From Costus lasius (taxonomy: Eukaryota; Streptophyta; Magnoliopsida; Zingiberales; Costaceae): DNA of 64,000 nt. The notes under the pieces were generated by a model, which saw only the letters and a program-made list of their open reading frames with translations, made no database searches and was not told the origin of the DNA. Numbering within the stretch: the stretch's first letter is position 1; each line of letters starts with the position of its first letter. Of this stretch, positions 35,666 to 46,173 are shown one piece after another. Made by a program: the position numbers and the translations under genes. The DNA lies in contig CM050451.1 in the NCBI GenBank assembly GCA_027563935.2, positions 101,769,565 to 101,833,564 of the forward strand. Reading direction: 5' to 3'.

Positions 35666-37374
35666 TGAGAGAAACCCTAGGATAAGGGGGTGAAACCCTA
35701 AACATGCGCATCTAGCAAGCATGACGGAAAGAGGGTTTCTAAAAGATCGCATATGATAACCATATGATCAACTTGAAGCTATGAGTTTAGATCTATACCA
35801 TAGCCATAGATTGGAGGTCGGCTTGGAAGAAGAGAGCAACTTAGATCTCCTCCAAAAGTTCACACACAAAGGTGATGAAGACTCCCAACTTGCGCACCTC
35901 TTGTGCTAGCAAATGTGCCAAGATGTCAATGATCGAGTGTAGGGAAGAGATGAAGACCTTCTTTTGCTTGGCCGGTTCCTCCTCTTCTCGTCAACACTCT
36001 CTCTTGCTCGAGAGCAAAAATCGTTTTTCTCCAAGCAACAAGAGAGAGCTGTAACCAAAAGAACATTAGGGAGACTTCAAGCCATGAACGCATATGCGTT
36101 TTCATTTTGGAACTTTCCAAAAATGGCAACCATTAAGAGTATGCGTTCATGCGTTCATGTCTCCATGAACCAAACGCAACTCCTTCTCCCTCTTGAACCA
36201 TGCGCTCAACCCATGAGCCGGTTCAATACCCTTGGTTCAATAGCGAAACCAAATCAGCCCAAGCATTAAGTCTAGATCAAATTAGACCCCAAAGTCCTAG
36301 ATCTGACCATTCATCATCTGACGCTTCTGATCGCTTCGATCTAGCATCATCTCTCTCGATCGAAGCTTACCGATCTAAAGCCCTAATCAATCAAACATGA
36401 TCAGACCAGATCTCACTTACAATCAGAGATTAAATCCCTTTAAACTGAACCGAAACAATTCAGTCCACACGATCTGACTTAAGCAAGCCATATCACCAAA
36501 TTGTGCGACCCTAAGGGTTTCCTTTAAATGTCGGTAACGATAACTTTCGTTATCACGATCAGTGAGGGGTATCTAGCAACACATCACTGTCTCCCGATAT
36601 AAAGGAAAGAGTCTTCCAAGACTTCACCCAAACCATGGCACAAGTGTGAATCAAACTCACGAGGCATGCATGTTTCCTTTGCCACTGGATGTTCTTATTG
36701 GACAAGCATGTCAAGCCTGTAACTCCAATACGATGAGCATGATTAGATCAGATGAACACAGTCATCTGGGTATGGCCATACACTATCTCAATCTTCTCAT
36801 ACAAGGGGGGGCCCTTTAGAACATCACACTCCTTGAACAAGGAGATGGCAATCCTTTATCTATCACAAGTGCCCTAACCTGACTCAAGCTCACCATCCAA
36901 GATAGTATATAATCATTATGTTTCAAATGATATTGAACTACCTCAAAACAATGACAATCATCATTTAGAAACACAAGTGATCTCAAGTCAAAGGACATGT
37001 GCCACTTAGTGCTTACAAGGATCATTCACATTGTGACAAGCAATGGAATATCCCAGTAGGGTCTGTCCAGTACATCCAATGTACCCATGAGTCTACATCT
37101 TATTCCATGCTCGAAGCATCCTATAAGATTAGCACCCATATTAGTCTCAATCATATCAAGGCTGTCTCATGTTCACCAAGATATCTCGACTAAGGACATA
37201 TAGCCTGTCAGCCTAGCTGAACAGCTTTGAGACATTATTCAGAAGTACACTTATTGATGCAGACAAGGTAACAACCTGAATAATAACCATGCCTTTATAA
37301 ACATAAGAGTTTATTACATGATACTTATACAATCCCAAGGCCTCAAACATTAGCCTTAAGGGCATACCCCAAAA
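35666..37374 (-). repeat. 5' LTR of F
   Basis: Same length as 28160-29868 and nearly identical. The tip is TGAGAG instead of TGAAAG and the other end is CCCCAAAA instead of CCCCAACA. GNRA hairpin at 36539-36554, loop GAAA. Confidence 0.95.
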
Positions 37375-37701
37375 TATCCTAGTAGGGTCTGTCCAGTACA
37401 TCCAATGTACCCATGAGTCTATATCTTATTCTATGCTCGAAGCATCCTATAAGATTAGAACACATATTAGTCTCAATCATATCAAGGCTGTCTCAAGTTC
37501 ACCAAGATATCTCGACTAAGGACTTTATAGCATGTCAGCCTAGCTGAACACCATTGAGACATTATCCAGAAGTATACATATTGCAGCAGACAATGTAACA
37601 ACCTGAATAACAACCAATGCCTTTATAAACATAAGATTTTATACATGATACTGATACAATCCTAAGGCCTCAAACATTAGCCTTAAGGGCATACCCCAAC
37701 A
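37375..37701 (-). repeat. 5' LTR of D, part 2
   Basis: Resumes the D LTR after F, beginning with the second TATCC, and ends CCCCAACA at 37701. It is followed by TCGGC and element C. Confidence 0.94.
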
Positions 37702-37706
37702 TCGGC

Positions 37707-38370
37707 TATTGGGTCCATCATGTATGCGATGTTGTGTACTCGCCCAGACGTCGCTTACGGGTTAAGCGTGACCAGTCGGTTCCAAGGTAATCCAGGGAAG
37801 GCACACTGGATTGCAGTCAAGAACATTTTGAAATATCTTCGAAGAACCAAAGATATGTTCTTGATATATGGAGGTCAGGAAGAGCTCAGTATTGAAGGAT
37901 ATACTGATGCTTCGTTCCAATCTAACCAAGACGATTTCCGATCACAATCAGGCTATGTTTTTAGCTTGAATGGAGGAGCAGTGGTGTGGAAGAGTTTCAA
38001 ACAATCAACTGTTGCTGATTCCACAACAGAAGCCGAGTATGTTGCAGCCTCAGAGGCATCAAAGGAGGCTGTTTGGATTCGTAAGTTCGTTCAGGAACTT
38101 GGTGTCGTTCCTTCGAGTGCAGATCCATTGGTTATCTTTTGTGATAACACTAGAGCGATTGCACAAGCGAAGGAACCACGGTCACACCAGAAGTCCAAGC
38201 ACATACAGAGAAGGTTTCACCTGATCCGTGAAATCATTGATCGAGGAGACATCAAGCTCTGCAAGGTTCAAACAGATGACAATCTAGCTGACCCACTTAC
38301 AAAGCCTCTGGCGCAGCAGAAGCATGAGAAGCACTGTAACAATATGGGTTTGAGATTCCTCAACCATTAA
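37707..38370 (+). pseudogene. RNase H end of element C Gag-Pol
   Basis: Continues the RT frame of 14557-17002 across D. It shows YTDASFQ, ADSTTEAEY and IFCDNTRA and the terminal LRFLNH with a TAA stop at 38368-38370. The G of the usual DNTGA motif is R here. The segment itself has no internal stop, but the protein upstream has the TAG at 16944. Confidence 0.93.
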
Positions 38371-38379
38371 TTTAAGTGC

Positions 38380-38390
38380 AAGTGGGAGAT
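38380..38390 (+). promoter_or_regulatory. Polypurine tract of C
   Basis: AAGTGGGAGAT directly before the 3' LTR start TGTTAGGGTATGCCC. Confidence 0.85.
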
Positions 38391-40000
38391 TGTTAGGGTA
38401 TGCCCTTAAGGCTAATGTTTGAGGCCTTGGGCTATTTTTAGTATCATGTATAAACAATATATATATATATGTTTTATAAAGACAATCGTTGTTATTCAGA
38501 TTGTTACATTATCTGCTGCTGTATGTATACTTCTGAGTAATGTCTCAATGGTGTTCAGCTTAGCTGACATTCAGTATTGTCCTTAGTCGAGATATCTCGG
38601 TGAACATGAGATAGCCTTGATATGATTGAGACTAATATGTGCTCTAATCTTGTAGGATGCTTCGAGCGTGGAATAAGATTTAGACACATAGGTGCATTGG
38701 ATGTACTGGACTGACCCTTCTTAGGATATTCAATTGTTTGTCACAATGTGAATAATCCTTGTATGCAAGCAAGTGGCATATTCCCTCTGACTTGAGATCA
38801 CTTGTGTTTCTAAGTGATGATTGGCATTGTCTTGAGGTAGTTCAATATCATTTGAAAGATAATGGTTAAGGATTGTCTTGGATAGTGGGCATGAGTCATG
38901 TTAGGGCACATGTGATAGATATAGGATTGCCTCTCCTGGTTGGTGTGTGATGTTCTAAGGGGCCCCCTGGATGAAATGGTTGAGAATGTGTATGGCCATA
39001 CCCAGACGACTATGTTCATCTGATCTAACCATTTTCATCATGTTGGAATCGCAGGCTTGACACGCTTGTCCAACGAGAACATCCAGTGGCAAAGGGAAAC
39101 TTGTATGCCAAGTGAATTAGATTCACACTTGTGCTGTGGTTTGGGAGTAGTCTTGGAAGACTCTTTCCTTCATATCGGGAGACAGTGATGTGTTGCTAGA
39201 TACCTCTCTCTGATCGTGATAACGTAAGTTATCGTTACCGACATTGAAGGAAACCCTTAGGGTCGCACAATTTGATGATATGGCTTACTTATGTCAGATC
39301 ATGTGGACTGGAATTATTCTAGTTTAGTTTAAAGGAATTTAAGCTTTGATTGAAAGTGAGATCTTGTCTAATCATGTTTGATTGATTAGGGCATGTGATC
39401 GGTAAGCTTTGATCGGGGGATTGATACTTGATCATATAGATCAGGGGTTCAATGTGATGTGTGGTTAGATCTTGAGCCATTTGGTTCAAAGAGATTTTAA
39501 CTAGGGCTGGTTCGATTTGGTGCTTGGACCAAATCGAGATTGAACCGGTTCACTTGTGAACGCATGGTTCAATTTAAGAGGAGGTTACGATGGTTTAAAG
39601 GTGAGTTATAGAGGGAGTTATGTTTTCGGTTCTTACCATATGTGGTGGCCGAATATTCCCTCTTGGAGAACCACCGTTTTTGAAAGGAACTCTCTCTTCT
39701 TCCTCTCGTGTGGATCATCTTCACGCAAGGAAAAAAGTTCGACCAGCCTAGGCACACACCTTCCTTTACAAGGGGACGATCAGGACTCCTTGGCGGCTTT
39801 GCTAGCACAAGGGAAGCAAGGGAGGAAGTCTACTTCATCTTGTGTGTGACTTCTTTGGAGAAGAGGCACTCGCCCCTTTCCTCTTCCAGGCCACCTCTCA
39901 TTTCATGGCACAGGTATTGCTTCTACTTGTTCCATACGTTTTCTAACAGGTTAATCATATGCTCATGTCATGCGATTCTATGGATTCCTAGTTTTTCCAC
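38391..40000 (+). repeat. 3' LTR of C, end unclear
   Basis: A diverged family 1 LTR starting TGTTAGGG. A short AT repeat near 38458-38470 sits beside the first TATA motif. The GNRA hairpin (39218-39233, loop GTAA) is intact, whereas the 18-nt-loop hairpin has lost one pair. Similarity to complete LTRs stops near 39990-40000, where family 2 sequence begins. The proper terminal CA could not be identified. Confidence 0.8.
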
Positions 40001-40052
40001 TACAAGTTTTGATTGAAGTCGCTTGTGACCTAGGTTTCCTTTTAGAGGCGCC

Positions 40053-41634
40053 CAAGCGTGCGCCCTCTACAGTCTCACACACACGGATCACCTCGAGTCC
40101 TCTTCTTCCACACCCGGTGCTAGCTTCGGGAAGAAGATCCAAGCCTTTGTCACCTTCTTCAAGCGTTGCACCACCTCCAAGGATGAAGCGCCAGCGAAGA
40201 AGATGAGGAGAAGGAGAAGGCACCAAGGTGAAGTCTCTCTTGCACCAAGAGAAGAGGAAGAAACACCTTGCGGCTTGATAGAAGAAGTGTGCACGAACTC
40301 TCCTTAGCACTCGCCCCTCTTGATGTTCACGCCTCCAATTAGGACACTAATTAATAATTAAATAATCAAATCCTAATCCAATTAGGATTCTAATGAATTA
40401 ATTAAATAATTTGTCCTAATCTAATTAGGATTCTAATTAATTAATTAATTAACTTTTATACGATTAAATTCAAATCATAGGCGTTAACCCTAGTCTAACC
40501 AGGGTTAAGCACACGCCTATTATCTCCTTCTCCTTAAGCCTAGTAAGCCTAACTTTACAATGGGCCCAACCCAAGGTCCATCATGCATGTCAACCAAGCC
40601 CTTGGATCCAACCCAATTTAACCCAAGGTCAAATTAGGCTAATCATGGTTAATATGCCGTAAATGGAAGTTGGCCCCAATAAATTTCTTCCATCTCATCA
40701 GGCCCATTGGCGCTGATAGAATCTCCAAAAAATATCCAAGTTATCCAATAACTCGATCATAAGGCTTCCCGATCAATACGAGAACTCGAGTATCAAGGTG
40801 TGCGACCCTGTAGGTTCCTTTGACGTTGGCAGTGCTGACCCAAGGTCATTACAAGCAGTGAGTGGCACCTAGCAGCGCATCATTGCTACCCAAGTCATCG
40901 GAATGGATATCAACATCGACATCCCCATCATCGCAACCAGGTACAGATGCATTACAGCCTCTTTGCCGAACTGATATCCGATTGGCCAAGTGTGTCACCA
41001 CTTGTTTCTATCCAATCTCATGGCTATGACTAAATCAGGTCTAACCTGGGTATGGCCATACACTTTCAGTCATAGAACCATAAAGGAGCTCCATGGATAT
41101 CAAGCTTCCCTTAGGAAAGGGCAAATCCTATGTTTGTGCATTGACCTTCTCATATGGGTCGTGACATGCCCAATGACAACCGTTATTACCTCCCAACTAC
41201 AGTCAGGCGTTAGGTTGTATCAAAGCATATCCCTAACCATATAGAATGGCCAATGACCTCAAGTCAAGGGATCAATGCATCTCCTATCACTTGTGAGAAT
41301 AACTCATGACACCAAGTTATTGCCTCACAGCGGGTCGGTCTAGTATATCCACCACTGATATACCCATATGCCTGCATTAGCACCTCGTGCCTAACCAGCC
41401 CATATACCAGTCTCACAAGTACCAGAGTTGTCTTGTATCTACTCAGGTACATTGACTGGGGACAATCATTTTGAGCATAGATCCAATCTATCTCCAAGGA
41501 CATTATCATGTAGGTACATAAACGCAGATGTAGACAAACATTAATAACGACAATGCCAGTAATGATATAAATATCAATGTTAAGTAGTACAAGTAACAGA
41601 CCAAAACTAGGTCCTAGGGCATATACACCAACAA
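40053..41634 (-). repeat. 3' LTR of B2, truncated on the left
   Basis: It matches the LTR of H from its CCCTCTACA region onward and ends CATATACACCAACA. It carries the palindrome GTATGGCCATAC at 41050-41061, a hairpin TGACC/GGTCA at 40836-40848 and the 18-nt-loop hairpin at 40854-40887. AT-rich repeated ATTAATTA tracts occur at 40345-40455. Up to about 200 bp of the LTR tip are missing. Confidence 0.8.
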
Positions 41635-41654
41635 TCTCCCACTTGCACTAAGAC

Positions 41655-43229
41655 CTAGAAGTTGAGAAATCTCAACCCCATATCTCTAGTGTGACCATCA
41701 TGCTTCTGCTGCGCCAAAGCCTTGGTCAATGGGTTTGCCAGATTGTTCTCTGTGTCAACTCTACTAATCTTGACATCACCTCTATCGATGATCTCTCTGA
41801 TCAGGTGAAATCTCCTGAGTATGTGTTTGGTTTTTTGATGAGACCATGGTTCCTTGGCTTGTGCAATTGCTCCATTGTTAGCACAGTAGATTTCAATGGG
41901 ATCCACTGCACTGGGAACCACCTGAAGTTCAGAAATGAACTTCCTTATCCAAACAGCTTCTTTGGATGCCTCAGAAGCGGCCACATACTCAGCTTCGGTT
42001 GTAGAATCAGCTATGGTGGATTGCTTGAAGCTCTTCCAGCATACAGCGCCTCCATTCATCTTGAACACATAGCCGGCCTGCGATCTGAAGTCGTCAGGGT
42101 CAGACTAGAAAGACGCATCAGTGTAGCCCTGCATACTGAGCTCTTCCTGTCCCCCATAGACTAGGAACAAATATTTAGTTCTTCTCAGATACTTTAGGAT
42201 GTTCTTTACAGCCACCCAGTGCTACACTCCAGGATTGGATTGGTATCGGCTAGTTATGCTCATAGTATAAGCCACATCTGGTCTAGTACACAACATTGCA
42301 TACATGATTGAACCTACTGCCGAAGCATAGGGTACTCGACTCATTTCATCCCTCTCAGTCTTTGTGGTGGGACACTGACTCTTTGAGAGAGTAAGGCCAT
42401 GTCTCACTGGCAGGTACCCTTTCTTGGATTGCTCCAAGCTAAAACTCTCTAGGACCTTATCAATGTAAGTACTTTGACTAAGGGCTAGGAGCTTCTTGGA
42501 TCTATCTCTATAGATCCTCACGCCTAGGATATAGGCGGCCTCCCCTAAGTCTTTGATCTCAAAACACTTTCCTAACTATGTCTTCACAGCTTGAAGACTA
42601 GGGATGTCGTTCCCGATGAGCAGTATATCATCGACATACAAGACCAGAAAAGTCACCAAGCTCCCACTGAATTTTCTGTATACATAGGTGTCATCTTCGC
42701 TTTTGATAAAGCCATAATCTCTCACAGCTTCATTAAATCAAAGATTCCAACTTCGAGATGCTTACTTTAATCCATAGATGAATCTCTTTAGCCTGCAGAC
42801 CTTATTGGCCTCTGCAGGATGGATGAAGCCATCAGGTTGTGTCATATACACATCCTCAGTTAGCATCCCATTAAGGAAAGCTATTTTTACATCCATCTGT
42901 CATATCTCGTAATCATGATATGCAGCTATAGCAAGCATAATCTAAATAGATTTCAACATGGCAACTGGCGAAAAGGTTTCATCATAATCCACCCCATGGA
43001 TTTGCTTGAATGCCTTAGCCACTAGTCTACCTTTATAGGTAACTATGTTGCCATCCATGTCTGTCTTCCTCTTGAAGACCCATTTACACCCTATAGGCTT
43101 TATCCCATCAGGTAGCTCAACTAAATCCCAGACTTGGTTAGCTGCATTGGAATCCATCTCGGATCGCATGGCGTCAAGCCATCTCTCAGAGTCCGGTCCA
43201 CTGACTACCTCATCATAAGTCCTGGGTTC
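41655..43229 (-). pseudogene. RNase H and reverse transcriptase remnant of B2
   Basis: RNase H is readable at 41655-42068 (ADSTTEAEY, AQAKEP and a C-terminal LRFLNF). RT fragments lie at 42222-42521 and 42942-43169; the YVDD region is near 42625-42640. Several stops and small indels break the frame. The sequence is a different Copia subfamily from A, D, F and G. It is cut by G after GGTTC and continues at 52325. Confidence 0.88.
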
Positions 43230-43304
43230 TGTTGGGGTATGCCCTTAAGGCTAATGTTTGAGGCCTTGGGATTGTAACAGTATCATGTAATAAACTCTTA
43301 AGTT

Positions 43305-43310
43305 TATAAA
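43305..43310 (+). promoter_or_regulatory. Candidate TATA box 1 in the G LTR
   Basis: TTTATAAAGGC, about 75 bp into the LTR, is conserved in the family (for example 59907-59912 in I). If used, nearly the whole LTR would be transcribed, including all hairpins. Confidence 0.4.
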
Positions 43311-43820
43311 GGCATGGTTGTTATTCAGATTGTTACCTTGTCTGCTGTAATAAGTGTACTTCTGATTAATGTCTCAATGCTGTTCAGCTAGGCTGACATG
43401 CTAAATGTCCTTAGTCGATATATCTTGGTGAACATGAGACAGCCTTGATATGATTGAGACTAATATGTGTTCTAATCTTATAGGATGCTTCGAGCATGGA
43501 ATAAGATGTAGACTCATGGGTACATTGGATGTACTGGACAGACCCTTCTAGGACATTCAATTGCTTGTCACAATGTGAATGATCCTTGATTGCAACAAGT
43601 GGCACATGTCCTCTGACTTGAGATCACTTGTGTTTCTAAATGATGATTGTCATTGTTTTGAGGTAGTTCAATATCATTTGAAACATAATGGTTATAGACT
43701 ATCTTGGATAATGATTATGAGTCAGGTTAGGGCACTAGTGATAGATAGAGGATTGCCGTCTCCTTGTTGAAGGAGTGTGGTGTTCTATAGGGGCCCCCTA
43801 GATGAGATGATTGAGAAAGT

Positions 43821-43832
43821 GTATGGCCATAC
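43821..43832 (+). promoter_or_regulatory. 12-bp palindrome GTATGGCCATAC in the G LTR
   Basis: A perfect palindrome, the same in the other family 1 LTRs I checked and in B2. B1 and H have GTGTGGCCACAC at the same place, a symmetric double change that keeps the palindrome. This suggests a dimeric protein site or RNA dimerisation site. Confidence 0.6.
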
Positions 43833-44000
43833 CCAGGTGACTATGTGCATCTGATCTAATCATGCTCATCATATTGGAGCTACAGGCTTGACACGCTTGT
43901 CCAATAAGAACATCCAGTGGCAAAGGAAACGTGTATGCCTAGTGAAGTGCATTCACCCTTGTGCTATGGTTTGGGAGTAGTCTTGGAAGACTCTTTCCTT

Positions 44001-44006
44001 TATATC
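44001..44006 (+). promoter_or_regulatory. Candidate TATA box 2 in the G LTR
   Basis: CTTTATATCGGGAGA, about 770 bp into the LTR and conserved in family 1, lies just before the two hairpins. It is absent at the corresponding position of the family 2 LTRs. It is an alternative to TATA box 1. Confidence 0.4.
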
Positions 44007-44012
44007 GGGAGA

Positions 44013-44063
44013 CAGTGATGTGTTGCTAGATACCCCTCACTGATCGTGATAACGAGAGTTATC
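44013..44063 (+). other. Two conserved hairpins in the G LTR
   Basis: Hairpin 1, 44013-44042, pairs CAGTGA with TCACTG around an 18-nt loop. Hairpin 2, 44048-44063, pairs GATAAC with GTTATC around GAGA, a GNRA-type loop. The pair occurs in all family 1 LTRs seen here. The 3' LTR copy of hairpin 2 is at 51433-51448. Confidence 0.75.
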
Positions 44064-44940
44064 GTTACCGACATTTAAAGGAAACCCTTAGGGTCGCACA
44101 ATTTGATGATATGGCTTACTCAAGTCAGATCGTGTGGACTGAATTGTTTGGGTTCAGTTTAAAGGAGTTTAAACTCTGATTGTAAGTGAGATATGGTCTG
44201 ATCATGTTTGATTGATTAAGGCTTGATATCGGTAAGCTTCGATCAAGAGAGTTGATGCTAGATCGGTTAGATCAAGAGTATCACAAGATGGACGGTTAGA
44301 TCTGAACCTATTGGTTCAATGAGATCTAGACCATGGCTTGGGCTAATTTGATTTGGTTTTTTAAACCAAAGTCAATAGAATCGATTAAGCTTGAACCGGT
44401 TCACATGTGTGAACGCTTGGTTCAATGCTTAAGCGTTTTTGGTCGGTTTTGAGAGCATTACTTCATGTCATTCCATTTTAGGAAAGTCATCAAAGTGATT
44501 TTGCAAAAACGCCAAAACGCCTTTGCTTCAATGCCTCTCTCTTTGGCGAAGAAGTGCTTGTGAGTGTTTTTCATCGCCGAGAGTGGAGGAGAGGGGATTC
44601 GGCCAAGCAAGACTTCTTGATCATCTCCTTCATACGACAAGACCCCTTGAAGCTTTTGCTAGCACAAAGGCGTGAAAGGGAGTAACCAACTTCTTCTTGT
44701 GTGCGCGCCATTTGGAGGAGATCTACTTTGCTCTCTTTGCTTCCAAACCGCCTCCTTCTCATGGCCATGGTAACACATCTTTCACTTGATGTTTAAGTTG
44801 ATCATATGAATGTATAGCATGCGATCAAAAGTGAAACCCTAATTCCGCTGCAAAACAAAGAAATTTCACTTGCGCCCCCCCTCTATAAAGGGGTACTCAC
44901 CTTAAGGTTTTCTCGCTCCCCCTTGAAGGGGACTCTACAA

Positions 44941-44953
44941 TTGGTATCAGAGC
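44941..44953 (+). promoter_or_regulatory. Primer-binding site of G
   Basis: TTGGTATCAGAGC, one base after the LTR end at 44939, matches the plant initiator-tRNA-Met type. Confidence 0.93.
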
Positions 44954-45681
44954 GGTTAATATATGTTCATATGATTGCTTGGTTTGTTTTGTGATCCTTG
45001 TTAGTATAGATCTATTTCACATGCGCAACCACATGCTAGGTTTTAGGTGTTTTGGCGCATGTGTGATGTTCATGTTTATGCATGTTCTTGTTGGCGCATG
45101 TTAAGTATGTTGAATGGTATTTCATCAAAACTTATATCTACTTGCGCGCAAACATTTAGATCTAATGCGCCTACTATAATCCCTTAGATGGGTTGATTGG
45201 GTTGAAAGCATCATCTAGAATAGATCCAAGTCTGATCAGACCATCTGACAGCCTAGATGGGTTGACCAGATAGCACCTGTGCGCAAGCATGTGGTGGCTA
45301 TAGGTTGACTGCATCAATGGCGTGTAGCGGGGTCTGGTTGAGACACCCTTGAACACACATGAGTTAGGCCTGGGGTCACACCCGCTTGCCAGACCTCATG
45401 AGGGTTGTTCAGCCCTTGGCGCATGCATGGTTGACCATTAGGTCAACTCGAGTCATTTAGGACTTGGTGCATGCAAGGGGCAAAGGATCTGTCTAGATGG
45501 ATGAGTGGATCCCTATCAATGGACCATTGTAAGGTTGTAGGACACATAAGAAAATTAAAATTGATGCCAATGGGGTTTTCAAAATTTTATTTTCTCTTAA
45601 TTGGATCACATGTTGTTTGATGCCTATGCTTGTTTATTTATTCTTATGTGGGCTGCCCATGTTAAATGTGTGCTATGCTGG

Positions 45682-45817
45682 GGCCTGCGTGCCTGGATTT
45701 AACTTGTAAATTAATTTTATTGTGATCTGCGAATCACATTGTTAATTAATTTATTGAATATTTGACCTACGAGTCAAACTTGTCTAGATAGATCAAAATG
45801 TATTTTGATTAGACAAG
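45682..45817 (+). other. Leader hairpin domain of G (three CUGCG loops plus a long bulged stem)
   Basis: GGC-CTGCGT-GCC at 45682-45693, TGTGAT-CTGCGA-ATCACA at 45721-45738 and TTTGAC-CTACGA-GTCAAA at 45761-45778. Then CTTGTCTA (45779-45786) pairs with TAGACAAG (45810-45817), with a GATAG bulge and an inner stem ATCAAAAT/ATTTTGAT closing on a two-base loop. The domain lies about 740 nt after the PBS and 900 nt before gag. Confidence 0.75.
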
Positions 45818-46173
45818 AGCACAAAGGCACACATCCCAGAGGGGCATTCAGCTGGTGGCACACCTGAGGTGCTCTTGGCGCAAGGGCCCTGGGTTGAACC
45901 AGATGAGATGCAAAAGACCCAAGAAGAGCAAGTGAAGACTTAAGTATCTTAAGGTCTTACTTAGGCTATGGGCTTTTACCACATAAGATCCATGCTTTCT
46001 GTTATTGTTTATATAAGTAGAACAGCATGATTTATTTATCTTCTGCTATAGCCATAGGATTTGCCTGATAGTAAGAAGATAAAAGACCGTTAAAATCCAA
46101 ACGCTAAAATATTAAGCACGTAATGCCTTCTGACGCGAAACCTCACTGTTCTGACTATCATTGGAGCCGTGTT

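Larger units (their letters stand above)
28160..37374 (-). mobile_element. Element F: complete, apparently intact family 1 retrotransposon
   Basis: 9215 bp with two 1709-bp LTRs, polypurine tract, one uninterrupted Gag-Pol frame, leader and a perfect PBS. The TSD TATCC is at 28155-28159 and 37375-37379. The LTRs differ at about seven positions by eye (about 0.4%), making it the youngest datable insertion here. The sense start of the 5' LTR has TTTTGGGG instead of TGTTGGGG, a post-insertion point change. Confidence 0.96.
17003..37701 (-). mobile_element. Element D: family 1 retrotransposon inside C, itself invaded by E and F
   Basis: The outer borders are TGTAAGTCCCC at 17003 and CCCCAACA at 37701, with TSD TCGGC at 16998-17002 and 37702-37706. 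The 3' LTR is 17003-18702. The 5' LTR is 26781-28159 plus 37375-37701, split by F. The internal region contains the E LTR and two copies of the RNase H region. LTR mismatches by eye are about 17 in 1.7 kb, more than in F, which fits D being older than F. Confidence 0.94.
5251..40000 (+). mobile_element. Element C: old plus-strand family 1 retrotransposon split by A and D
   Basis: Three blocks belong together: 5251-5504 (end of gag), 14557-17002 (protease to reverse transcriptase) and 37702 to about 40000 (RNase H, polypurine tract, 3' LTR). The blocks join exactly when A with one AGAAG and D with one TCGGC are removed, and the reading frame continues through both joints. The 5' LTR, leader and first part of gag are missing. 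B1 abuts the left end. The last roughly 50 bp of the right border are uncertain. Confidence 0.9.
43230..44939 (+). repeat. 5' LTR of G
   Basis: From TGTTGGGGTATGCC to GGGGACTCTACA. The end is built of purine/pyrimidine repeats resembling the leader repeats of Z and F. Confidence 0.95.

Noticed and set aside
44013..44063. Hammerhead-type ribozyme in the LTR hairpins
   Set aside because: The CUGANGA and GAAA core elements are not arranged around a three-way junction. The GAAA loop in F is only one variant of GNRA.
44064..44125. 11-nt tetraloop receptor downstream of the GNRA hairpin
   Set aside because: TATGG is present on the sense strand, but the partner CCTAAG is found only on the opposite strand (sense has CCTTAG).
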